NCBI RefSeq assembly: GCF_004792515.1
Contig: NZ_CP038865.1
Coordinates: 201,001-265,000 of the forward strand
DNA: 64,000 nt
Origin: Vagococcus xieshaowenii
Lineage (GTDB): Bacteria; Bacillota; Bacilli; Lactobacillales; Vagococcaceae
Direction of reading: 5' to 3'
A program made the position numbers and the translations under genes. The first letter of the stretch is position 1; each line of letters begins with the position of its first letter. Below, piece by piece: positions 55,056 to 64,000 of the stretch. A model generated the notes under the pieces. The model had not been told where the DNA came from, did no database searches, and was given only the letters and a program-made list of their open reading frames with translations.

Positions 55056-56423
55056 ATGGAACGAGCGTTTAGAAAAATAATCGAAGCCTCTCGCTATTGG
55101 CAAAAGGAAGATCACGTCTTAATTGCTGTATCAGGTGGGGTAGATTCTATGGTTCTATTGAGATTAATGGAGAGGCTCCCGTCTAATCTTTCACCTGGTA
55201 AAATAGGCGTGGCTCATTTTGACCATCAATTAAGAGCGTCCTCTTTTGATGAAGCTAAGGCAGTCGCTTATTACTGTAAACAACATGACTTACCTTATCA
55301 CCGAGGAATATGGGATAATCAAGTGATTGAAGACGGGGTAGAAGCGTCCGCTAGAAAAGCTAGATACACGTTTTTATTAGAAACAGCTAGGAATTATGGT
55401 TATACGACGTTATTGACTGCCCATCATGGTGATGATCAAGTGGAGACATTATTAATCAAAATGATTCGTGGAAGTTCTTTACCTAATATGGTAGGCATTC
55501 GACCTGTAAGTTATAGAGACACTATTAAATTAGTGCGTCCGTTACTGTCGTTTAATAAAGAAACAATTCAACAGTGGGCAGATCAACAGTCGATTTGTTT
55601 TTGGGAAGATGAAAGTAATAAAGGGGATGATTATTTAAGAAATCGTCTGCGTCATCATATTGTTCCTCAGATAGCTAAAGAAGCGCCCAATTATGTAGAG
55701 AAATGGTCGGATTTTTCTTATCAACTTCATTTGGCGAATGAGCTGATTCATGAAAGTATTCAACCAGTTTATGAAGCGTGTCTAGTCAATGAAGCGGACG
55801 GGATAGTGTTATTAGATGTTGAGAAATGGTCTGAATTATCGCAAGCAAAACAATACTTTGTGTTGACCAATTATTTTCAAGAGGAGTTAATCACTAAAGG
55901 CGGTCAGCTTTCACAACGACAATTACAGATGATGATGAAAGATCTAAAAGTAGCAGGTGAACAAGTTTGGCATTTATCAAACGGTTGGTACGTCAAAAAA
56001 ACTTATCAGTTTCTTAAACTCTCGCAAAAAGAGCAAGAAAGTCCTGATAAAAAGGAATGGCTACTTTCTAATGTGGGTCAGACAATCCAAGTTGATAATG
56101 ATGAGCAATTTGTATTGACAAAAGATAGTTCTGAAAAAAATAACCCATTTGAATTACAAGTAAGTCCGTCATGGTTGCCATTACGCATTCGTTACATTCA
56201 AGAGGGGGATCGTTTGAAGTTGGATGCATTAGGTCATACAAAGAAAGTTTCTCGTTTTTTTATCGATGAAAAGATTCCCCGAGAAGAACGCAAGAAAATT
56301 CCGTTGGTCGTTAATAATCAAGGAGAAGTCATTTGGATTGTCGGTTTTAGAAAAAGTTATTTGAGTATTGCTCTTGAAACTGATAAAATATTTTACAAGC
56401 TAACTTATTCAAAAAATGAGTAG
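55056..56423 (+). CDS. tilS: tRNA(Ile)-lysidine synthetase TilS
   Basis: It converts wobble cytidine-34 of tRNA-Ile(CAU) to lysidine, essential for reading AUA. The 455 residues carry the PP-loop SGGVDS (26-31), [30 protein letters not shown] and a C-terminal TilS domain ([30 protein letters not shown]). The ATG at 55056 has GGTGG ahead. An upstream ATG at 55017 lies in the terminator and is rejected. hpt follows, as in most Firmicutes. Confidence 0.96.
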   Translation: MERAFRKIIEASRYWQKEDHVLIAVSGGVDSMVLLRLMERLPSNLSPGKIGVAHFDHQLRASSFDEAKAVAYYCKQHDLPYHRGIWDNQVIEDGVEASARKARYTFLLETARNYGYTTLLTAHHGDDQVETLLIKMIRGSSLPNMVGIRPVSYRDTIKLVRPLLSFNKETIQQWADQQSICFWEDESNKGDDYLRNRLRHHIVPQIAKEAPNYVEKWSDFSYQLHLANELIHESIQPVYEACLVNEADGIVLLDVEKWSELSQAKQYFVLTNYFQEELITKGGQLSQRQLQMMMKDLKVAGEQVWHLSNGWYVKKTYQFLKLSQKEQESPDKKEWLLSNVGQTIQVDNDEQFVLTKDSSEKNNPFELQVSPSWLPLRIRYIQEGDRLKLDALGHTKKVSRFFIDEKIPREERKKIPLVVNNQGEVIWIVGFRKSYLSIALETDKIFYKLTYSKNE

Positions 56424-56446
56424 TTATTCGGAAGGAGAAACACAAG

Positions 56447-56986
56447 TTGGAAAAAGATATTAAAAAAGTACTAGTAAGTAAAGAGGAAATTGCACAGAAA
56501 ACACAAGAATTAGGGTCAATTTTAACAGAAGAATATAAAGACACGATGCCATTAGTCGTAGGTATTTTAAAAGGCGCAGTTCCTTTTATGGCTGATTTGG
56601 TTCGTGAAATCAAAGTACCTTTAGAAATGGACTTCATGGACGTTTCAAGCTATGGGGATGCTATGGTATCTTCAGGAGAAGTAAAAATTGTGAAAGATTT
56701 AAATACTAACGTGATGGGTCGTGACGTGTTAATCGTCGAAGACATTATCGATAGCGGACGTACATTAAAATATTTAGTAGAACTATTTATTTATCGTCAA
56801 GCCAAATCAGTGAAAATTGTGACACTTCTAGATAAGCCTGAAGGTCGCGCTGTTGAATTAGACGCAGATTATGCTGGCTTCTTAGTACCAAACGAATTTG
56901 TCGTTGGTTACGGACTAGATTACAAAGAAAATTACCGTCATTTGCCATATGTTGGCGTTTTAAAAGAAGAGATTTATGAGTCATAA
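56447..56986 (+). CDS. hpt: Hypoxanthine-guanine phosphoribosyltransferase
   Basis: It salvages hypoxanthine and guanine to IMP and GMP using PRPP. The 179 residues carry [26 protein letters not shown] and the PRPP loop [21 protein letters not shown] start at 56447 fits, with GAAGGAGAAA ahead and no alternative ATG nearby. The window also encodes a purine permease that could feed it. Confidence 0.96.
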   Translation: MEKDIKKVLVSKEEIAQKTQELGSILTEEYKDTMPLVVGILKGAVPFMADLVREIKVPLEMDFMDVSSYGDAMVSSGEVKIVKDLNTNVMGRDVLIVEDIIDSGRTLKYLVELFIYRQAKSVKIVTLLDKPEGRAVELDADYAGFLVPNEFVVGYGLDYKENYRHLPYVGVLKEEIYES

Positions 56987-57053
56987 TTCTAACTTTTTAA
57001 TGAAGTTATGATAAAATAAAGCTATCAATGGTAAAATAGGAGGAGGCGCTTGA

Positions 57054-59195
57054 ATGAACAAAAAGAAAAGTGGTGCGCCTAAAGGGACAGCTTATTATTT
57101 AGTGCTTTTAATCGCACTAGCGCTTTTAATGAGTTGGTTTTTTAATGGAGACCGCAGTGTAGGAACAGAAATACCTTATTCTACATTTAGCCAAAAATTA
57201 GAAAAAGGTTTGGTTAAAGATTTTGATATAAAACCTGGTAATGGTGCGTATGTTATTAATGGTACGTACACAGAGAAACAAAAAGTTGAAAGTAATGGGG
57301 TTAAAGTATTTGGAGGGACATCGGTTGAAACAGATAGTTTTAGTACAACCTTGTTACCAAATGATAGCTCAATTGCAAAAGTTATTGATAAAGCCGAAGA
57401 AGTTGGCGCAAGTGTTGAAGTTCATGAAGAAAGCAGTAGTGGTGCCTTCTTAACGATTCTATTATCAATTGTACCGTTATTGTTTATGGGATTCTTATTC
57501 TATATGATGATGGGACAAGGGCAACAAGGTGGCGGAGGCCGTGGCGTTATGAACTTTGGTAAATCAAAAGCCAAAGAAGCAGACAAAACAGCTAACAAAA
57601 TTCGTTTTTCTGATGTAGCAGGAGCTGAGGAAGAAAAACAAGAACTTGTGGAAGTAGTAGAATTCTTGAAAGATCCACGTCGCTTCGTTGAATTAGGTGC
57701 ACGTATTCCAGCAGGTGTCTTATTAGAGGGACCTCCAGGGACTGGTAAAACATTACTAGCTAAAGCAGTAGCCGGTGAAGCAGGCGTGCCGTTTTATTCA
57801 ATCTCAGGTTCAGACTTCGTTGAGATGTTTGTAGGGGTTGGAGCAAGTCGTGTACGTGACTTGTTTGAAAGTGCTAAGAAAAATGCGCCATCTATTATCT
57901 TTATTGATGAGATTGACGCAGTTGGTCGTCAGCGTGGTGCTGGTATGGGTGGCGGACACGATGAACGTGAACAAACCCTTAACCAAATGTTAGTTGAGAT
58001 GGATGGGTTTAATGGTAACGAAGGTGTTATCGTTATTGCGGCAACAAACCGTTCAGATGTCTTGGATCCAGCGTTATTAAGACCAGGTCGTTTTGACCGT
58101 CAAATCTTAGTAGGTCGTCCAGATGTTAAAGGACGTGAAGCAATTCTTAAAGTTCATGCAAAAAACAAACCGTTAGCAGCAGATGTTGACTTAAAAGTAA
58201 TTGCACAACAAACACCAGGCTTTGCTGGTGCGGATTTAGAAAACTTGTTAAACGAAGCAGCCCTAGTAGCCGCTCGTCGTGATAAGAAGAAAATTGATTC
58301 ATCAGATGTAGATGAAGCACAAGATCGTGTAATTGCTGGTCCAGCTAAGAAAGACCGTGTGATTAGTTCTAAAGAACGTGACTTGGTTGCTTACCATGAA
58401 GCAGGTCATACAATTTGTGGTTTAGTATTAGGAGATGCTCGTACGGTTCATAAAGTAACAATCGTTCCACGTGGTCGTGCTGGTGGTTATATGATCGCAT
58501 TACCTAAAGAAGATCGTTTCTTAATGACCAAAGAAGAAATGTTTGAACAAATCGTTGGGTTGCTTGGTGGACGTGTCGCTGAAGAAGTCTTCTTCGGTGT
58601 TAAGTCAACAGGTGCAAGCAATGACTTTGAACAAGCAACTGGTTTAGCACGAAGCATGGTAACAGAATACGGAATGAGTGACCGCCTAGGAACTGTTCAG
58701 TATGAAGGAAATCATCAAGTGTTTGTTGGTCGTGACTACGGTCAAACAAAAGCATACTCAGATCAAGTGGCTTATGAAATCGATGAAGAAGTACGTCGTA
58801 TTTTAAATGAAGCACATGATAAAGCAAAAGAAATTATCGAAGAAAATCGTGATAAACATGAACTAATTGCTAAAATGTTATTAGAACATGAAACATTAGA
58901 TGCTCGTCAAATTAAATCATTATTTGAAACAGGCCAAATGCCTTCTAATGATTTAGCAGATGAATTTCCAAGTGAAACAGCTGCCTCTTTTGAAGAAGCT
59001 AAACAAGCTTTAGAAAAGAAAGAAGCTGAGAAGCAAGCGGAATATGATGAGCAACATCCAGAAACAGCTACGGACGTGTCAACTGATGCTGAAGAAACTG
59101 TTGAAGAGGTTATCGCTGAAGCAAAACCAGAAGTAACTGAGTTTCCTTCAGAGCGTCAAATTGAGCAAAACGATAGTGAAAATGAACAACAATAG
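57054..59195 (+). CDS. ftsH: ATP-dependent zinc metalloprotease FtsH
   Basis: A membrane-bound AAA+ protease for quality control of membrane and regulatory proteins. The 713 residues have membrane helices at about 14-32 and 131-152 with an extracytoplasmic domain between. Walker A (GPPGTGKT, 226-233), Walker B ([11 protein letters not shown]) and the zinc site HEAGH (448-452) follow. The tail from about 645 is acidic and poorly conserved. AGGAGGAGG precedes the ATG. hpt-ftsH-hslO is a standard order. Confidence 0.98.
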   Translation: MNKKKSGAPKGTAYYLVLLIALALLMSWFFNGDRSVGTEIPYSTFSQKLEKGLVKDFDIKPGNGAYVINGTYTEKQKVESNGVKVFGGTSVETDSFSTTLLPNDSSIAKVIDKAEEVGASVEVHEESSSGAFLTILLSIVPLLFMGFLFYMMMGQGQQGGGGRGVMNFGKSKAKEADKTANKIRFSDVAGAEEEKQELVEVVEFLKDPRRFVELGARIPAGVLLEGPPGTGKTLLAKAVAGEAGVPFYSISGSDFVEMFVGVGASRVRDLFESAKKNAPSIIFIDEIDAVGRQRGAGMGGGHDEREQTLNQMLVEMDGFNGNEGVIVIAATNRSDVLDPALLRPGRFDRQILVGRPDVKGREAILKVHAKNKPLAADVDLKVIAQQTPGFAGADLENLLNEAALVAARRDKKKIDSSDVDEAQDRVIAGPAKKDRVISSKERDLVAYHEAGHTICGLVLGDARTVHKVTIVPRGRAGGYMIALPKEDRFLMTKEEMFEQIVGLLGGRVAEEVFFGVKSTGASNDFEQATGLARSMVTEYGMSDRLGTVQYEGNHQVFVGRDYGQTKAYSDQVAYEIDEEVRRILNEAHDKAKEIIEENRDKHELIAKMLLEHETLDARQIKSLFETGQMPSNDLADEFPSETAASFEEAKQALEKKEAEKQAEYDEQHPETATDVSTDAEETVEEVIAEAKPEVTEFPSERQIEQNDSENEQQ

Positions 59196-59204
59196 GTTAT
59201 GATA

Positions 59205-59233
59205 AGGTGGGTTGCTTAGGCGACCCACTTTTA
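59205..59233 (+). other. Hairpin between ftsH and hslO
   Basis: GTGGGTTGC pairs with GCGACCCAC around a four-base loop; only TTTTT-like sequence (CTTTTAA) follows. It is a weak terminator or RNA processing site in the operon. Confidence 0.55.
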
Positions 59234-59260
59234 ATGTTTAGAAAAGAAAAGGTGAAAAAC

Positions 59261-60142
59261 ATGGAAGATTATTTAATTAAAGCATTAGCATTTGACGGAC
59301 AAATTAGAGCATTCGCAGTGAATGCAACAGAAACAGTTAGTGAAGCACAACGACGCCATGATACTTGGCATAGCTCTTCAGCTGCCTTGGGTCGTTCTTT
59401 AGTAGCAGGATTATTATTAGGTTCACAATTAAAAGGTGAAGATAAATTAACTGTAAAAATTGAAGGTAATGGCCCTGGTGGCTTAATTATGGTTGATGCA
59501 AATGGTAAGGGTGAAGTGAAAGGGTATATTACTAACCCACACGTTGCGTTGCCATTGAATGAAAAAGGAAAAATTGATGTACGTGGTGTTGTAGGGACAG
59601 AAGGAACGTTAACAGTCATTAAAGATTTAGGAATGAAAGAACCTTTTTCTGGACAAGTTCCGCTAATCTCTGGTGAACTAGGTGAAGATTTTACTTATTA
59701 CTTAGCTAACTCAGAACAAGTACCTTCAGCTGTTGGTTTAAGTGTTTTAGTAGCACCGGATGAATCAATTATTGCTTCAGGAGGCTTTATGATTCAAGTA
59801 ATGCCAGGGGCAACCGAAGAAACATTAAGCGAAATTGAACGTCGTTTATCAGAAATTCCATTTGTTTCACGTTTGATTGAACAAGGGGAACAACCAGAAG
59901 AAATTTTGAATCGTTTATTAGGAGAAGAAAACGTTCATGTATTAGACAAAATGGACGTTGGATTTAAGTGCCAATGTTCAAAAGATCGTTTTGGTGCTAT
60001 GTTAATGACATTAGGTGTAAAAGAATTGCAAGAAGTGATTGAAGAAGATCATGGCGCTGAAACAGTGTGTCACTTCTGTAATAATAAATATCATTTTTCA
60101 GAAGATGACTTGAATGAACTTATCACAGAGATTCAAGCGTAA
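59261..60142 (+). CDS. hslO: Redox-regulated chaperone Hsp33
   Basis: A holdase activated by oxidation of a zinc centre. The 293 residues carry the N-terminal core ([44 protein letters not shown]) and the C-terminal zinc motif CxC...CxxC (KCQCSKDRF and CHFCNN). All four cysteines are present, so redox control should work. The ATG at 59261 has AGGTGA ahead. An upstream ATG at 59207 falls within the intercistronic hairpin and is rejected. Confidence 0.96.
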   Translation: MEDYLIKALAFDGQIRAFAVNATETVSEAQRRHDTWHSSSAALGRSLVAGLLLGSQLKGEDKLTVKIEGNGPGGLIMVDANGKGEVKGYITNPHVALPLNEKGKIDVRGVVGTEGTLTVIKDLGMKEPFSGQVPLISGELGEDFTYYLANSEQVPSAVGLSVLVAPDESIIASGGFMIQVMPGATEETLSEIERRLSEIPFVSRLIEQGEQPEEILNRLLGEENVHVLDKMDVGFKCQCSKDRFGAMLMTLGVKELQEVIEEDHGAETVCHFCNNKYHFSEDDLNELITEIQA

Positions 60143-60160
60143 TAAAAGGAGGATCCCACT

Positions 60161-61153
60161 TTGTGGAAAATAGGTAACGTTGAAATTCCAAACCGTGTCG
60201 TAGTTGCGCCGATGGCAGGAATTAGTAATAGCGCATTTAGATTAACGGTTAAAGAATTTGGTGCTGGTCTGGTAGTATGTGAAATGATCAGTGACAAAGG
60301 GATTCATTTTAAAAACAAAAAAACTTTAGATATGTTGCACATTGAAGAAGGAGAACACCCTATTAGCATCCAAATTTTTGGTGGGCAAAAAGAAACATTA
60401 GTAGAAGCCGCGCAATTTGTTGCGGAAAATACGAAAGCAGATATTATTGATATTAATATGGGTTGTCCAGTTAATAAAATCATAAAAGCCGAAGCTGGTG
60501 CTCGTTGGTTATTGGATCCTAACAAAGTGTATGAGATGGTAGAGGCAGTTTCTTCTGCGGTTGATAAGCCTGTGACGGTTAAAATGCGTATCGGTTGGGA
60601 TGAAGATCATCTATTTGCGGTAGAAAATGCGTTAGCAGCTGAAAAAGCTGGTGCTAGTGCTATTGCAATGCATGGGCGCACACGTGTTCAAATGTATGAA
60701 GGAAAAGCCAATTGGGATATTTTACGTCAAGTAAATGAAGCCTTGACGATTCCTTTTATGGGGAATGGCGATGTGCGTACGCCTCAAGATGCTAAACGCA
60801 TGCTTGATGAAGTAGGGTGTGATGGCGTCATGATTGGTCGTGCAGCGTTAGGAAATCCGTGGATGATTTATTTAACTGAGCATTACTTACGTACAGGTGA
60901 ATTGTTAGAAGAACCAGGTCCACGTGAGAAGATTACTACAGCTAAGCTTCATTTGGAACGTTTAGTAAAATTAAAAGGTGCTAAATTAGCAACTTTAGAG
61001 TTTAGACAACATGCCGCTTATTATTTGAAGAGTGTGCCACGTTCAGCAAAAGCAAAAGTAGCGATTAATCGCGCAGAAACACCAGAAGAGATGTCATCTA
61101 TTTTGGAAGAGTTCATGGAAAAATCAGAAGAGATTGCACTAAGAAGAAGTTAG
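60161..61153 (+). CDS. dusB: tRNA-dihydrouridine synthase DusB
   Basis: An FMN enzyme that reduces uridines in the tRNA D-loop. The 330 residues carry APMAGISNSAFR near the start, the catalytic Cys102 in INMGCPVNK, HGRTRVQMYEGKANWD and the FMN phosphate site GNGDVRTPQDAKRML and GVMIGRAALGNPW. The start is TTG at 60161 with AAAGGAGG ahead. Its place between hslO and lysS is conserved. Confidence 0.96.
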   Translation: MWKIGNVEIPNRVVVAPMAGISNSAFRLTVKEFGAGLVVCEMISDKGIHFKNKKTLDMLHIEEGEHPISIQIFGGQKETLVEAAQFVAENTKADIIDINMGCPVNKIIKAEAGARWLLDPNKVYEMVEAVSSAVDKPVTVKMRIGWDEDHLFAVENALAAEKAGASAIAMHGRTRVQMYEGKANWDILRQVNEALTIPFMGNGDVRTPQDAKRMLDEVGCDGVMIGRAALGNPWMIYLTEHYLRTGELLEEPGPREKITTAKLHLERLVKLKGAKLATLEFRQHAAYYLKSVPRSAKAKVAINRAETPEEMSSILEEFMEKSEEIALRRS

Positions 61154-61156
61154 TAG

Positions 61157-62725
<1,569 letters not shown>

Positions 62726-62732
62726 TTTAAAA

Positions 62733-62820
62733 AATAATTGCTTTTTCCAACATAACTTGCTATATTGATATAAGTCAATTGACTTATAAAACAAGTTAAT
62801 TGGAAAGAGCTTTTTTAATA
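62733..62820 (+). terminator. Compound terminator after lysS
   Basis: A long outer stem (GCTTTTTCCAA... with ...TTGGAAAGAGC, then AACTTG/CAAGTT) encloses a perfect palindrome ATAAGTCAATTGACTTAT near 62770-62787. Six T follow the outer stem. Confidence 0.75.
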
Positions 62821-62829
62821 AAAAAACAC

Positions 62830-62858
62830 TTGACGATTAGTTGTTGAGATGATAATCT
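62830..62858 (+). promoter_or_regulatory. rRNA operon promoter P1
   Basis: TTGACG (62830-62835), an exact 17-base spacer and TAATCT (62853-62858). It is the first of three promoters in register. Confidence 0.65.
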
Positions 62859-62919
62859 AATAAAGTTCTTAAAAAGACATCATTTGTTAAAAAAACTGAA
62901 AATTTTTTCTTGAAAGTAG

Positions 62920-62948
62920 TTGACCGATTCAACTATTCATGATAATAT
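62920..62948 (+). promoter_or_regulatory. rRNA operon promoter P2
   Basis: TTGACC (62920-62925), an exact 17-base spacer and TAATAT (62943-62948). It starts exactly 90 bases after P1 and shares flanking TTAGAAGTTGTC with P3. Confidence 0.8.
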
Positions 62949-63009
62949 TTAGAAGTTGTCAGGAACGAAAGTTCTTGAAAAAACAAAATAAAAAAGTTTA
63001 AAAAAGTTG

Positions 63010-63038
63010 TTGACAACGTCAACTAAACATGATAAACT
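63010..63038 (+). promoter_or_regulatory. rRNA operon promoter P3
   Basis: Consensus TTGACA (63010-63015), an exact 17-base spacer and TAAACT (63033-63038), exactly 90 bases after P2. Its transcript would give a leader of about 180 bases before 16S rRNA. Confidence 0.85.
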
Positions 63039-63044
63039 TTAGAA

Positions 63045-63222
63045 GTTGTCACAAAAGACAATAACTTAAAAAGTAGACCTTTGAAAACTGAACAATGAAT
63101 AAGACAAACCAAATGTGTAGGGTGTTTTACAAAGTGTAAAACAAAACCAACAATTTTTAAATTTTAGTGAAGTAATTCGCTAGCAAACATAAATGAGCGA
63201 CATCTTCGGGTGTTATCAAAAC
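63045..63222 (+). other. rRNA operon leader region
   Basis: No gene is present. The leader includes the TTTGAAAACTGAACAA stretch common in Firmicute rRNA leaders (63081-63096) and likely linked to antitermination. It also has a small GTTTTAC/GTAAAAC hairpin near 63123-63142 and probable processing-stem sequence just before 16S. Confidence 0.6.

Positions 63223-64000
<778 letters not shown>

Noticed and set aside
62726..63222. tRNA genes between lysS and 16S rRNA
   Set aside because: No cloverleaf or TTCGA-type T-loop was found. The region is explained by a terminator, three promoters and the rRNA leader.

Overview
The window is a low-GC Gram-positive chromosome segment from a lactic acid bacterium of the order Lactobacillales. 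The family is probably Enterococcaceae. The partial 16S rRNA at the right end looks, from memory only, most like Vagococcus; I could not run an alignment. Strong GGAGG ribosome binding sites, frequent TTG/GTG starts, short AT-rich intergenic gaps closed by intrinsic terminators, and the gene order pth-mfd-flippase-rqcP-divIC-S1 protein-tilS-hpt-ftsH-hslO-dusB-lysS-rrn all fit that group and an origin-proximal position.

Layout. 1-5 kb: the end of a DUF979 permease with pcp (5-oxoproline metabolism), a sortase-type MucBP surface protein, a DUF368 undecaprenyl-phosphate translocase-like protein and a membrane-tethered GH18 glycosidase. 5-13.4 kb: ruvAB-queA, an 840-base gap with a tandem hairpin repeat, tgt-yajC-comN, and adhE behind a promoter bracketed by two Rex-like operators. 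13.5-16.5 kb: mreCD and a PcsB/SagA-type NlpC/P60 hydrolase. 16.7-22.8 kb: a lipoprotein, a YeiH-type permease, a purine permease, coiA and pepF. 22.9-28.5 kb (minus strand): an oligopeptide ABC transporter operon ending in an OsmC protein. 28.8-33.3 kb: a CYTH protein divergent from relQ-nadK-rluD-mgtE. 33.4-34.9 kb: an intact ISL3-family insertion sequence in the loop of the mgtE terminator. 34.9-39.96 kb: a frameshifted small membrane gene, cutC, rlmA, trmL behind a structured leader, and pncB-nadE. 40-47.7 kb: an LTA-synthase-like enzyme, a two-gene operon of an Mga-like regulator and a GGDEF diguanylate cyclase, a frameshifted yjdM gene, a YugP-type metallopeptidase, a small unknown protein and an L,D-transpeptidase. 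47.9-62.7 kb: the housekeeping cluster ending in lysS. 62.7-64 kb: three tandem rRNA promoters spaced exactly 90 bases apart and the start of 16S rRNA.

Many genes serve the cell envelope (mreCD, NlpC/P60 hydrolase, L,D-transpeptidase, LTA-synthase-like enzyme, flippase, DUF368 protein, divIC, ftsH) or tRNA and translation upkeep (queA, tgt, trmL, tilS, dusB, pth, lysS, rlmA, rqcP). NAD supply (pncB, nadE, nadK) sits near redox-controlled fermentation (adhE).

I found no clear new multi-gene defence or mobile system. The most interesting signals are the hairpin-bearing tandem repeat downstream of queA, the promoter-hairpin-hairpin-terminator unit before trmL, the IS insertion in a terminator loop, the Mga-diguanylate cyclase operon, the 90-base rRNA promoter array, and two frameshifts in homopolymer runs.
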